This document shows, piece after piece, positions 40,876-49,885 of a DNA stretch of 64,000 bases. How positions within the stretch are numbered: position 1 is the stretch's first letter; the number at the start of each line of letters is the position of its first letter. The DNA comes from Gordonia polyisoprenivorans (GTDB lineage: Bacteria; Actinomycetota; Actinomycetes; Mycobacteriales; Mycobacteriaceae): contig NZ_CP072203.1 of assembly GCF_017654315.1 (NCBI RefSeq), positions 124,001 through 188,000 of the forward strand, written 5' to 3'. The position numbers and the translations under genes were made by a program. Below the pieces are notes generated by a model. It ran no database searches, was not told where the DNA came from, and saw only the letters and a program-made list of their open reading frames with translations.

Positions 40876-41646
40876 ATGACGATCGGCCGGTCATCCGCGA
40901 CGGAGGCCGCACCCAGCCCGAACTGGCAACCGGTGGCGCGTACCCGCACCTACGAGATGGTGATCGACGCGATCGAGGAGCAGATCCTCTCCGGTGCACT
41001 GGGGGTCGGCGATCCACTGCCGCCCGAGCGCGATCTGGCCGCACGCCTGCAGGTCAGCCGGCCCGCGGTGCGCGAGGCGTTGCGCGTCCTCGAGGCTCAG
41101 GGCGTGCTCCGATCGGCGGTCGGCAGCGGCGCCGGCGCCGGCACCTTCGTCGCCGCGATGCCCGCCGAAGCACTGACCCACTTTTTGCGCCTGCACATCG
41201 CGCTGTCGAACTTCGCGTTCGCCGACGTCGTCGACGCGCGGGTGACGCTGGAGTCCTCGAGCGTCGAATTGGCCGCGCGGGCACACGATCCCGCACGCCT
41301 CGCGCCGGTCCACGAGGCGATGGCCGCGATGGAGGCCGCCGTCGACGATCGCGCCGCCTTCAACGACGCCGACATCGCCTTTCACACCGCCATCGCCGAA
41401 GCCGGCGGCAATCGGCTCGTCACCGCGATGACCGTCGCCATCCGCAACGCCCAGCGTCGCGCGATCCTTGCCGCCTTCACCGACGTCGAGGACTGGGCCG
41501 CTCTGCGCGCGGGATTGATGGCCGAGCACCACGAGATCCTCGACGCCATCACCGCCGGCGACGCGGATCGTGCGTCCCGACTCGCCGCACGGCACATCCG
41601 CAACGCCTATGACAGTCTGCCCACCCTGCACCACCACACGATCTGA
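40876..41646 (+). CDS. GntR/FadR-family regulator, probable lactate-responsive LldR type
   Basis: This protein of about 256 residues starts at ATG 40876, after GGAAGGTGG. The N-terminal GntR winged helix reads ILSGALGVGDPLPPERDLAA, then RLQVSRPAVREALRVLEAQG. The C-terminal FCD helical domain carries the metal/effector His residues (NDADIAFHTAIAEAGGN and LMAEHHEILDAI). Being divergent from lutABC with a perfect operator between them, it very likely represses lut until L-lactate is present. Confidence 0.9.
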   Translation: MTIGRSSATEAAPSPNWQPVARTRTYEMVIDAIEEQILSGALGVGDPLPPERDLAARLQVSRPAVREALRVLEAQGVLRSAVGSGAGAGTFVAAMPAEALTHFLRLHIALSNFAFADVVDARVTLESSSVELAARAHDPARLAPVHEAMAAMEAAVDDRAAFNDADIAFHTAIAEAGGNRLVTAMTVAIRNAQRRAILAAFTDVEDWAALRAGLMAEHHEILDAITAGDADRASRLAARHIRNAYDSLPTLHHHTI

Positions 41647-41690
41647 CGAATTCTTGCAATCCGCGCGACAGATCACCACCCGTGATGCAT

Positions 41691-41710
41691 AGTTGACCGA
41701 ACGATCAACT
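41691..41710. promoter_or_regulatory. TetR operator candidate before the ceramidase operon
   Basis: AGTTGACCGAACGATCAACT is a 20-bp palindrome with one mismatched pair besides the central two bases. It lies 20 bp upstream of the TetR start. A run of eight G (41716-41723) between them is the only purine-rich candidate ribosome binding site. Confidence 0.65.
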
Positions 41711-41730
41711 GATCCGGGGGGGGATTCTCG

Positions 41731-42369
41731 ATGCGCCGAATGACGTTCGACGAGCGCCGTGCGGAACTGATCGACGCCGCGATCCGGGTGATCGCACGCG
41801 ACGGACTCGCCGCGGCCACCACACGGGCGATCGTCGGTGAGGCCGACATGCCGCAGGGCGCACTGTTCTACATCTTCTCCTCGCGCGAGGCACTGATCAG
41901 CGCCGTGATCGAGGAGATCACCAGCGCCGAACGACTCGGCGCGCTGCTCAGCGTGGAACTCACCGACCCCGGTACCGGACTCACCGAGGTGCTGACCGCG
42001 GCGATGGACGCCTACCTGCGCCTCCTGGAAAGCGATCCGAGGCGAGAGATCGCGCTGCTGGAGGTTGCCACCCACGCGATGCGCCACGATCCCGAAGCCG
42101 GGCGTCGCCAATGGGAGGTCTATCGGTCGGCTGTCGCCGACGCGCTGCGCTTCATCGCCGAGACGATGTCACTGCGGTGGACGATGCCGACCGACGAACT
42201 CGCCCACATGGTCACCTCATCGCTCGACGGACTGACGCTGTCGTGGCTCACCGACCGTGACAGCGACGCCGCGCGGCGCCACATCGCCGTGTTGGCCACC
42301 ACTTTTGCCGCGATGGCCACGCCCGCCGACGATGCGGGCAAGGCCGGTTCGGAGGGACGACAACGATGA
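41731..42369 (+). CDS. TetR-family regulator
   Basis: This 212-residue protein has an N-terminal TetR domain (DGLAAATTRAIVGEADMPQG, then ALFYIFSSREALI) and a helical ligand domain of the TetR_C_6/BetI-like kind. Its stop overlaps the ceramidase start by four bases, and a palindrome lies just upstream. It therefore likely controls its own operon in response to a sphingolipid- or fatty-acid-type ligand. The ligand is inference from the partner gene. Confidence 0.87.
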   Translation: MRRMTFDERRAELIDAAIRVIARDGLAAATTRAIVGEADMPQGALFYIFSSREALISAVIEEITSAERLGALLSVELTDPGTGLTEVLTAAMDAYLRLLESDPRREIALLEVATHAMRHDPEAGRRQWEVYRSAVADALRFIAETMSLRWTMPTDELAHMVTSSLDGLTLSWLTDRDSDAARRHIAVLATTFAAMATPADDAGKAGSEGRQR

Positions 42370-44438
42370 CGGACACCGAGAGAGCAGCCGGGGTCAGCCG
42401 GCGAGGGCTACTGGCCGGAGCGGCGGTCGGCGCCACGGCACTCGGCGTGGCCGGTGTCGCCGCCCCGTCCGGCTCGGCACAGGCGGCACCATCGGGCGGC
42501 TATCTCGTCGGCGCCGGACGCGGTGACATCACCGGAGCCATTGCCGGACAAGGCATGATGGGATACTCCGATCTCTCGCAGGTGGCCACCGGACTCCTGC
42601 AACGCGTGTGGGCGCGCGCCTACATCATCGCCGACGCCGCCACCGGCACCCGGATCGTCTTCGTCAACGCCGATCTCGCGTGCATCTTCGAATCCCACCG
42701 GGTCGGCGTGATGAAGGCGCTGGCACAACGCTTCGGCAACGTCTACACCAACGAGAACGTCAACATCAACGCCACGCACAATCACAACTCGTGCGGCGGT
42801 ACCGCCTGGGACTACGCGTACGTCCTTGCCGCACTGGGGCATCGGGAGAACTCGTATCGCGCCGAGGTCGACGGAATCGTCGAGGCCATCGTCGCCGCAC
42901 ACAACAGTCTCGCTCCGGGAACGCTCGAGCTCGGCCACAGCGAGTTGCACGACGCCAGCGCCAACCGTTCGCTGCAGGCGTTCGTCCGCAATCCCGCAGC
43001 CGACCAGAAGCACTTCCCCGAACACATCGACCCACAGGTCACCGCGCTGCGACTGCGTCAGGGCGGCACCGTGATCGGCGAGATCACCTGGTTCGCCACG
43101 CACGGCACCTCGCTCACCGACGCCAACACCCTGATCTCCAGTGACAACAAGGGCTACGCGTCCTATCTGGCCGAGAGCGCGAATCCCGGTGTGGTGGCCG
43201 CATTTCCGCAGACCAATGCCGGCGACATGACACCGAACCTGTGGCTGCGCAAGATGCACCCCGGCGGGCCCACCGCCGACCACCGCACCAACCGGGTGAT
43301 GATCGGCGACCGCCAGCACCGCGCCGCACAACGTGCTTTCGCCGCAGCTCGGCCGTTGACCGGTGCCATCAGCTACGCCTATCGCTTCCTCGATCTCTCC
43401 GACATCCGGATCGACGGCCACTACACCCCGGACGGAAAGCCCACTCGCACCACCCCGGCGATCATGGGTGCTGCCGCCGCGGCCACCAGCACCGAGGACA
43501 ACACGCGGAGCCAGCTGAGTTTTCTCCAGGAAGGTGTGACGCTGCCGTTCGCGCAGGCCCTCGGCGTCGACACCAGCGCGACGCCGCCGGAGTGGGCGGT
43601 CGCGATCCAGGCACCGAAGTTCGACCTGTTCCCGCTCGGCTACCTTCCCCCACGACCCTGGATAGAGCAGGTGCTGCCGATCCAGCTGATCCGGATCGGC
43701 GACCTCGTCCTCGCTTGCGGGCCTGCCGAATTCACCATCGTCGCCGGGTTGCGCATCCGGCGTATCGTCGCCGACACACTGCGCGTGCCACTGGAGAACG
43801 TGCTGATGCAGGGCTATGCCAACGGCTACAGCCAGTACGTGACGACGCCGGAGGAGTTCCTGTCGCAACAGTACGAGGGCGGCGAGACACTCTTCGGGCG
43901 CTACACGTTGTGCGCCTACATGCAGGAGTTCGACCGCTTGGCCCGCACGATGGCCGCGGGCAGGCGCGGCGATCTCGGACCGACACCCGCCGACACCAGT
44001 GGGCTGCAACCGAACCTCCTCGCACCGGTCCCCGCCGACAACCCGATCCGCGGCACCACCTTCGGTGCGGTCGTCTCCGCACCGAGATCCACCTACGTTG
44101 CCGGACAATCGGTCTCGGTGTCGTTCTCCGGAGCACATCCGAGCAATCGTGTGCGACGTGTGCCCGCCGACGGGTCCCGGCCCACCGACGGCTATTACGT
44201 GATCGAGCGTTTCGACGGGGGACGCTGGATCACCACGGAGGACGACACCGGGGCGGCAAGCGAACTCGACTGGAAGCGCCCCGACGGTCAGGATTCGGCA
44301 TCGATCGTGACCATCACGTGGCGAATCCCGCAGGGCGCACACGGTCGTCATCGCATCCGGTATTTCGGTGACGTCAAGTCGGCGACCGGTCGTCTACGCC
44401 CAATCGTCGGCGTCAGCCCGGCATTCGAGGTGACCTGA
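42366..44438 (+). CDS. Secreted neutral/alkaline ceramidase
   Basis: This 690-residue protein has a twin-arginine signal (VSRRGLLAGAAVGATALG, cut near AQAA), so it is exported folded. It is followed by the neutral ceramidase fold: AGRGDITG at the mature start, zinc-site NINATHNHNSCGG, TWFATHGTSL, and QTNAGDMTPN. An Ig-like C-terminal domain follows from about residue 560. In the motif usually written GDVSPN the nucleophilic Ser position carries Thr here, which may be a family variant. It would hydrolyse ceramide to sphingosine and fatty acid outside the cell. Sphingolipids are not made by such bacteria, so host or environmental lipids are the likely target. Confidence 0.87.
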   Translation: MTDTERAAGVSRRGLLAGAAVGATALGVAGVAAPSGSAQAAPSGGYLVGAGRGDITGAIAGQGMMGYSDLSQVATGLLQRVWARAYIIADAATGTRIVFVNADLACIFESHRVGVMKALAQRFGNVYTNENVNINATHNHNSCGGTAWDYAYVLAALGHRENSYRAEVDGIVEAIVAAHNSLAPGTLELGHSELHDASANRSLQAFVRNPAADQKHFPEHIDPQVTALRLRQGGTVIGEITWFATHGTSLTDANTLISSDNKGYASYLAESANPGVVAAFPQTNAGDMTPNLWLRKMHPGGPTADHRTNRVMIGDRQHRAAQRAFAAARPLTGAISYAYRFLDLSDIRIDGHYTPDGKPTRTTPAIMGAAAAATSTEDNTRSQLSFLQEGVTLPFAQALGVDTSATPPEWAVAIQAPKFDLFPLGYLPPRPWIEQVLPIQLIRIGDLVLACGPAEFTIVAGLRIRRIVADTLRVPLENVLMQGYANGYSQYVTTPEEFLSQQYEGGETLFGRYTLCAYMQEFDRLARTMAAGRRGDLGPTPADTSGLQPNLLAPVPADNPIRGTTFGAVVSAPRSTYVAGQSVSVSFSGAHPSNRVRRVPADGSRPTDGYYVIERFDGGRWITTEDDTGAASELDWKRPDGQDSASIVTITWRIPQGAHGRHRIRYFGDVKSATGRLRPIVGVSPAFEVT

Positions 44439-44445
44439 GCACCGC

Positions 44446-46047
44446 TCAGGTGTCGTCGGAGGCCGATACCCCGCGTTCGGAGGCGTAGCGGCGCATCGCT
44501 TCTCGCTCCTTGGCCGCCTTCGGATAGCACACGGCCACCAGCAGGGCCCCGCATCCGACGATGACGATCGCCGCCGCGTTCGCCCGGGCGTCACCGTGCA
44601 CGAAGGCCTCGCGTGCGGCGGTGATGATCTCGTGCGAGTACTGCGGATAGCGTTGTGCCAGATCCGCGGCGCTGGCAAAGGATTTGGTGAGCACCGCCTG
44701 GGTCTCGCTACTGACATGGTCGGCGTCGGGTGAGGCGGAGATCGCCGCCGTCAACGTCTTGGCGTACCCGGCGGTGAGGATCGCCCCGAGCACCGACTGC
44801 ATGATCGCGCCACCGAGATCGCGCTGCAGATCCGAGGTGCTCGATGCCATTCCGGCGCGTGAGACCGGCACCGAGCCGGTCAACGAATGCGACGCCGGGG
44901 TGCCGGCGAATCCGACGCCCGCGCCGATCAGGATGTAGGTACCGATCACCGACCAGATGGGCGCGGTGTCGTGCCACATGATCAGCGCCAGTGCCAGGCC
45001 GAGAATGATGAACAGGTACCCGATGAGCAGGGTGTAGCGAGATCCGATGGACTCCACGAGTTTCGCCGACTGCGGTGCGACCACCACCATCGCCGCGGCG
45101 GCGGGCAGGGCCATCGCACCCGAGGCGAGAGTGGAGTAGCCGAGCACGTTCTGCAGATACTGCTGACCGACGAACATCGCGCCCATCAGGGTGCCGAAGA
45201 TGACGATGCCGCCCACGGCCGCCACCCAGAACGTCGGCCGGGCGGCGATCCGGAAGTCGTAGAGCGGCACCCTGATCCGAAGCTGGCGCCACACGAACAC
45301 GACGATCGAGACCACCGCGATCGCCGCGAGCACCCACACCGCGGTCCGCATGGTGCTCAGCGGGGCGAAGTTGATCGCCAGCACGGTGGCACCCACCAGC
45401 ACGATCGACAGGACGCCGCCGAGGTTGTCGACGGCGACGGCGGTGTCACCGCGGTCGGCGGGCACCAGGAACCACGCGCCGGCCAGCGCGAGCACGGCGA
45501 GCGGCAACGTCACCAAAAAGACCGATTGCCACGCGAATTGCTCCAGCAACGCCCCCGACACGACAGGGCCGGTCGCCGAGATCGCCGCGCCGATCGCCGA
45601 CCACGCCGCGATCGCGCCGGTGCGGCGGGCACCGGTCCACAGGGCCGTGATGATCGCCAGGGTCGTCGGGTAGGCCAGACCGGCCGAGATCCCGCCGAGG
45701 ACGCGTGCGGCGAACAAGACGTTCGGGCCCACCGCGAAACCGGCGATCAGCGACGCCGGCAACGTCAACAACATGCCGGAGATGAGCAACCGTCGTCGGC
45801 CGAAACGGTCGCCCAGCACACCGAAGTACAGCACCGACGCCGCCAGTCCCAGCGAGTAACCGACGGCGATCAGATTCAGCTGCGTCGAGCTGGCGTCGAG
45901 GGCCTTGCCGATATCGGGCAGTGCGACATTGGCCACGGACAGATTGATGTTGGCGACACCGGCCACGAGAATCAGCGCCCCGAGTACCAGGGCCGCCCGT
46001 GGCGGACTCGTCCCCTTGTCGCTGTCGATGGCATCGGTCGTCGTCAC
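44446..46047 (-). CDS. DHA2 (EmrB/QacA) MFS exporter
   Basis: This 533-residue 14-helix drug:H+ antiporter has the family signature INLSVANVALPDIGKAL in helix 1, VLYFGVLGDRFGRRRLLISG (motif A) and the helix-5 motif GAAISATGPVVSGAL. The extracellular-loop region before the last helix contains HVSSETQAVLTKSFASAA. Unlike the protein at 20468-23116 it has only a short charged C-terminus. No regulator is adjacent; it ends 8 bp from the convergent ceramidase gene. Confidence 0.88.
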   Translation of the reverse strand: MTTTDAIDSDKGTSPPRAALVLGALILVAGVANINLSVANVALPDIGKALDASSTQLNLIAVGYSLGLAASVLYFGVLGDRFGRRRLLISGMLLTLPASLIAGFAVGPNVLFAARVLGGISAGLAYPTTLAIITALWTGARRTGAIAAWSAIGAAISATGPVVSGALLEQFAWQSVFLVTLPLAVLALAGAWFLVPADRGDTAVAVDNLGGVLSIVLVGATVLAINFAPLSTMRTAVWVLAAIAVVSIVVFVWRQLRIRVPLYDFRIAARPTFWVAAVGGIVIFGTLMGAMFVGQQYLQNVLGYSTLASGAMALPAAAAMVVVAPQSAKLVESIGSRYTLLIGYLFIILGLALALIMWHDTAPIWSVIGTYILIGAGVGFAGTPASHSLTGSVPVSRAGMASSTSDLQRDLGGAIMQSVLGAILTAGYAKTLTAAISASPDADHVSSETQAVLTKSFASAADLAQRYPQYSHEIITAAREAFVHGDARANAAAIVIVGCGALLVAVCYPKAAKEREAMRRYASERGVSASDDT

Positions 46048-46124
46048 GCGTCGAGCCTACGACGGAGGTGCCCGTTTCACGGCGTATCGCCGCACTCGTC
46101 ACCCCGGTCGGGTGACCCGACGGG

Positions 46125-46907
46125 TCACCGGTGGGTGAACCGCGGCTCCCGCTTCTCGACGAACGCGGCCATCCCCTCGGTCTGGTCATCGGTGGCGAAT
46201 GTCGAATAGAACAGCGCGCGTTCGGCGCGAACACCTTCGGTGAGGCTCGATTCGAAGGCGCGGTTCACCGCGTCCTTGGCCAGCGCGGTCGCGATCGCCG
46301 ACTTCGACGCAATGGTCGCCGCGACGTCGAGTGCGGTGTCGAGCGCTTCCTCGGTGGGAACCACCCGCGACACCAGACCCATGCGTTCGGCCTCGTCGAC
46401 CTTCATCTGCCGGCCCGTCAGCACCATGTCCATCGCCTTGGCCTTGCCCACCGCACGGGTCAGGCGCTGCGATCCGCCGATGCCGGGGATGACGCCGAGG
46501 TTGATCTCGGGCTGCCCGAAGACGGCGTTCTCGCCGGCGATGATCGTGTCGCACAGCATGGCCAGCTCACACCCACCGCCCAGCGCGTACCCGGTCACGG
46601 CGGCGATGATGGGGGTTCGGCTGCGCGACAGCTCATCCCACGCACCGAAGAACGACTCGTTGACCAGCTCGGCGTAGGTCTTCGACGACATCTCCTTGAT
46701 GTCGGCGCCGGCGGCGAACGCCTTCTGCGATCCGGTCAGCACGATCGCCCCGATACCCGCGTCGGCGTCGAACTCCTTGACCGCGGCGACCACCTCGGTC
46801 ATCAGTTCGGTGTTGAGCGCGTTGAGTGCCTTGGGACGGTTGAGGGTGATGATGCCGACGCGATCGCGGCGCTCGATCAGGATCATCTGCGGTTCGGTGG
46901 TGCTCAT
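46125..46907 (-). CDS. Enoyl-CoA hydratase (crotonase family)
   Basis: This 260-residue crotonase has the CoA/oxyanion motifs [12 protein letters not shown] and [17 protein letters not shown]. Catalytic glutamates are in [17 protein letters not shown], placed as in mitochondrial-type enoyl-CoA hydratases. It closely follows EchA8-type proteins and should hydrate short 2-enoyl-CoAs in beta-oxidation or branched amino acid breakdown. The gene lies downstream of a 3-hydroxyisobutyryl-CoA hydrolase, pointing to valine degradation. Its leader contains a 15-bp tandem repeat. Confidence 0.92.
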   Translation of the reverse strand: MSTTEPQMILIERRDRVGIITLNRPKALNALNTELMTEVVAAVKEFDADAGIGAIVLTGSQKAFAAGADIKEMSSKTYAELVNESFFGAWDELSRSRTPIIAAVTGYALGGGCELAMLCDTIIAGENAVFGQPEINLGVIPGIGGSQRLTRAVGKAKAMDMVLTGRQMKVDEAERMGLVSRVVPTEEALDTALDVAATIASKSAIATALAKDAVNRAFESSLTEGVRAERALFYSTFATDDQTEGMAAFVEKREPRFTHR

Positions 46908-46915
46908 GGTGACTC

Positions 46916-46962
46916 CTTCGTCAATGGCTTCTTCGTCAATGGCTTCGGTTCGTCAATGGCTT
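46916..46962 (-). repeat. 15-bp tandem repeat in the enoyl-CoA hydratase leader
   Basis: CTTCGTCAATGGCTT occurs at 46916-46930 and 46931-46945, and again with a two-base insertion at 46946-46962. On the minus strand the copies read AAGCCATTGACGAAG, and the last runs into the ribosome binding site (GAAGGAGT) of the gene. Confidence 0.8.
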
Positions 46963-46989
46963 CGGCGACGCCTCTCGTGCCGGGAAAGG

Positions 46990-48096
46990 TCAGGCGCCGG
47001 TGCGGGATTCGACCTCGAAGGTCAGTTCGACGTCGTCGGGCAGCGGCGCGAAGAACGCGTCGATCACGGAGTCGTCGATCGTGTCGGCGGGCCGCCAGAC
47101 GGGGTTGCGGTCCTTGTCGATGACCTGCGCCCGGATGCCCTCGGCGAGGTCGGGAAACAGCAACGAGCGCAACGACACCCGGTATTCACGGCGCAACGAG
47201 TCGGCCAGTGTCGCGTCGTGCTTCGCCTCCCGCAGCGAACGCAGCGCTACCCGCAGGGCCAGTGGGCTTTTCACGGCGATCCGTTCGGCGGTCTTCGTTG
47301 CGAAGTCCGAGCCGACGGCGCGGCATCGCGCGATGATCTCATCGACGCCGTCGGCGGCGAAGGCCTCGGCGATCCAGGATCGCTGCTCGAGCAGCCCCGC
47401 GGCGGGCGGTTCGATCGAGAACCGGGCGAGCACCTCGCCGGCCGGCCGGTCGGCGAGCGCTGCGACGAGTTCGTCGAGTTTCTCGGCGGGCACATAATGG
47501 TCGGCGAGTCCGAGGGCGATCGCCTCGGCGCCGTCGATCGGTGCGGCCGTCAGCGCGAGGTAGGTGCCGAACTGGTCGGGGACCTGCGCGAGCAGATGGG
47601 TGCCGCCGACGTCGGGCACGAAGCCGATGCCGACCTCGGGCATCGCGAGTTTGGTGCGGTCGGTGACGACGCGGGTGTTGCCGTGGGCGGAGATCCCGAC
47701 GCCGCCGCCCATGACGATGCCGTCCATGATCGCGACGTAGGGCTTGGGGTAGTTCGCGATGTACTCGTTGAGGAGGTATTCGTCGTGCCAGAAGCGTCCG
47801 GACGGGCTCGACGCGGCGTCGTGGTCGTCGTGGGCGCCGCCCTCGGCGTCGACGCCGCTGAGTGCGACGCCGTCGCGATGGATGGCGACGATGTCGCCGC
47901 CGGCGCAGAGGCCTCGCTCACCGGCCCCGGAGATCACCACGGTCTCGATCGCGTCGTCCGTCGCCCACGCATGTAGCGCGTTGTCCATGGTCAGCGCCAT
48001 CTCGTGGTCGAGCGCGTTGATCGACTTCGGGCGATTGAGCACCAGGTGGGCCACCCGCCCCCGGCGTTCCGTGCGGATCGACGCATCGTCGGCCAT
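46990..48096 (-). CDS. 3-hydroxyisobutyryl-CoA hydrolase
   Basis: This 368-residue crotonase-fold thioesterase has GLCAGGDIVAIHRDG, YPKPYVAIMDGIVMGGGVGIS and MPEVGIGFVPDVGGTHLL. These carry the Glu/Asp pair of 3-hydroxyisobutyryl-CoA hydrolases. The extra C-terminal region (FPDLAEGIRAQVIDKDRNPVW) is diagnostic compared with ordinary hydratases. It acts in valine catabolism, releasing 3-hydroxyisobutyrate. The enoyl-CoA hydratase follows 82 bp downstream on the same strand. Confidence 0.92.
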   Translation of the reverse strand: MADDASIRTERRGRVAHLVLNRPKSINALDHEMALTMDNALHAWATDDAIETVVISGAGERGLCAGGDIVAIHRDGVALSGVDAEGGAHDDHDAASSPSGRFWHDEYLLNEYIANYPKPYVAIMDGIVMGGGVGISAHGNTRVVTDRTKLAMPEVGIGFVPDVGGTHLLAQVPDQFGTYLALTAAPIDGAEAIALGLADHYVPAEKLDELVAALADRPAGEVLARFSIEPPAAGLLEQRSWIAEAFAADGVDEIIARCRAVGSDFATKTAERIAVKSPLALRVALRSLREAKHDATLADSLRREYRVSLRSLLFPDLAEGIRAQVIDKDRNPVWRPADTIDDSVIDAFFAPLPDDVELTFEVESRTGA

Positions 48097-48435
48097 CGGT
48101 TTCCTTCCCTCACGCTGTCACATGCTCGGCGGCGCTCGCCTGTCTGCAATAGTTGCATATCCTAGTTTCTCCACGCGCACAAGGTCCAGGCGCACAGGTC
48201 GGCCTACCATGGGGAACAGGCGTCGGTGGCGCTCCGGGTACGCCGAGGGCTGTGTTACACGAATCCGGCGATCCCTTATTCCGCCGGTAACCACCACGCA
48301 ATACTCGAGGTCTGAAATTGGTGGCAGGTGACCGACCGGCCCACGCCGACTCCGATCCCCGTTCACATCCCGGGCAACGTCGCCCACCCCCTCATTCGCC
48401 GCGCACATCCACGCGCCGTCTCCACAGGAGAAGCC
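48097..48435. other. Divergent regulatory region before the Nit1C cluster
   Basis: This 339-bp gap separates the valine-catabolism genes (minus) from the Nit1C cluster (plus) and must hold both promoters. GTTAC (48254) and GTAAC (48287) are 33 bp apart, and GTAAC is followed after 6 bp by GCAAT. This is a weak resemblance to GlnR a/b sites. No other structure is evident. Confidence 0.4.
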
Positions 48436-48960
48436 ATGCCCGCATTCGACGAGACCATCACCGAGAACATCGCCGCCTCCCTCGCCGAGATCCCCCATCC
48501 GTCACTTCCCAAGGGCTCCAACATCTATGGCGGAACCAAGATCTTCCCCGATTACCAGGCGGAGAACGGCGAATCGTACTTCACCCTCGTCCACGGCATC
48601 GCCCACGAGTCATCGGTCTCGTTCGTCGCCGTCCTGCAGGCCACCCGGGCACTGCGCAAGGGATTCGAGTCGGCGATCTACTTCTACGGACCCGGCGCCA
48701 TCAATTGCCTTGCCACACGCGGCTTCCCGACAACCGGAGATTCGGGCTTCCCCGGCGAACAGAACATCAACGACTCCTTGGCAACCTTCATCTCCGAGGG
48801 CGGAACGGTCTTCTGCTGCCGATTCGGGCTCGCCCTGCACGGCGGCCGCGAAGAGGACCTGATCGAGGGCGTGATCCCGGCACATCCGCTCGACGTGCAA
48901 GACGCTCTCATCCACTACGCCCGCAAGGGCGCGATCATCAACTCCACCTACATGGTGTGA
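48436..48960 (+). CDS. MSMEG_0572/Sll0783-family nitrogen starvation response protein
   Basis: This 174-residue protein has ATG 48436 preceded by CAGGAGAA. Family features are KGSNIYGGTKIFPDYQAENG, SAIYFYGPGAINCLATRGFP and GTVFCCRFGLALHGGREEDL. It is the first gene of the conserved Nit1C cluster that is induced by nitrogen starvation in cyanobacteria and mycobacteria. The biochemical role is unknown; DsrE-like folds and a tautomerase-like role have been considered for such small proteins. Two conserved Cys in a CC pair are visible. Confidence 0.92.
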   Translation: MPAFDETITENIAASLAEIPHPSLPKGSNIYGGTKIFPDYQAENGESYFTLVHGIAHESSVSFVAVLQATRALRKGFESAIYFYGPGAINCLATRGFPTTGDSGFPGEQNINDSLATFISEGGTVFCCRFGLALHGGREEDLIEGVIPAHPLDVQDALIHYARKGAIINSTYMV

Positions 48961-48994
48961 GCCGAGTTCCCATGCCCACCAACAGGATCAGCTC

Positions 48995-49885
48995 ATGACG
49001 ACACTTGCCGCCGTCGCGGCCAACTTCACCCGCGACCTCGAGGACAACTACCGGGTGATCGCCGACCACGTCGAACGGGCCCGAGCAGCGGGAGTCGATT
49101 TCCTCGTCTTCCCCGAGGCCGCCATCGGCGGCTACCTCTCCTCACTGGGCAATCACGGCGACACCGTCGCGACCACCAGCCGCTCACTGCCACCGGCGAT
49201 TTCGCTTGACGGGCCGGAGATCGCGCGCGTTCAGGCGATCGCGGGCGACATGCTCATCGCGATCGGCTTCTGTGAACTCGCCGAGGACGGGGTCACGCGG
49301 TACAACGCCGCAGCCGTTCTCGATGGGGATCGGATCTACGGCAGCTACCGCAAGGTGCATCAACCGTTGGGCGAGAACATGTCCTATTCCGCGGGCACCG
49401 AGTACGGGGTCTTCGATACTCCGGTCGGGCGTGTCGGCCTGCAGATCTGTTACGACAAGGCCTTTCCCGAAGCCGCACGCATCATGGCGCTGCAGGGAGC
49501 CGAGATCATCGCGAGCCTCTCGGCGTGGCCGGCCGCCCGCACCGCAACGGCGGAGAACCTGCAGGAAGACCGCTGGACCTACCGCTTCAATCTCTTCGAT
49601 ACCGCACGCGCACTGGATAATCAGGTCTTCTGGATCGCCGCCAACCAGTCCGGAACCTTCGGTTCGCTGCGGTACGTCGGCAACGCCAAGATCGTCGATC
49701 CCGGCGGCAACGTCCTGGATTCGACGCTCCTCGGCAGCGGGATGGCCGTCGCCGAGGTCGATATCGACGCCACCTTCACCGCCATGCGCGCCGGCATGTT
49801 CCATCTGCGCGACCGACGGCCCGATGCCTACGGACTCATCACCGACACCGAGGCAGCGGCGTGGCGGGAACCCGCTCATGCCTGA
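48995..49885 (+). CDS. Nit6803-type nitrilase of the Nit1C cluster
   Basis: This 296-residue carbon-nitrogen hydrolase has an intact catalytic triad: Glu in FLVFPEAAIGGY (about residue 42), Lys in SYRKVHQPLGEN (about 125) and Cys in GLQICYDKAFPEAAR (about 155). It should hydrolyse an aliphatic nitrile, or possibly an amide, to the acid and ammonia. It is the enzyme after which the cluster is named. It overlaps the next gene by eight bases. A second, non-canonical paralogue lies at 54082-54933. Confidence 0.93.
   Translation: MTTLAAVAANFTRDLEDNYRVIADHVERARAAGVDFLVFPEAAIGGYLSSLGNHGDTVATTSRSLPPAISLDGPEIARVQAIAGDMLIAIGFCELAEDGVTRYNAAAVLDGDRIYGSYRKVHQPLGENMSYSAGTEYGVFDTPVGRVGLQICYDKAFPEAARIMALQGAEIIASLSAWPAARTATAENLQEDRWTYRFNLFDTARALDNQVFWIAANQSGTFGSLRYVGNAKIVDPGGNVLDSTLLGSGMAVAEVDIDATFTAMRAGMFHLRDRRPDAYGLITDTEAAAWREPAHA

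Noticed and set aside
42408..44351. 647-codon open frame antisense to the ceramidase gene
   Set aside because: High G+C gives long mirror frames. The plus-strand gene has a signal peptide, family motifs and operon context; the antisense frame has no motif or ribosome binding site.
44887..46209. 440-codon plus-strand frame opposite the second DHA2 exporter
   Set aside because: Charged, repetitive translation without domains; the shadow of a membrane protein gene.
48254..48302. GlnR box before the Nit1C cluster
   Set aside because: Half-sites GTTAC and GTAAC exist at an 11-bp multiple, but the paired b-sites match poorly. Kept only as a weak hint.
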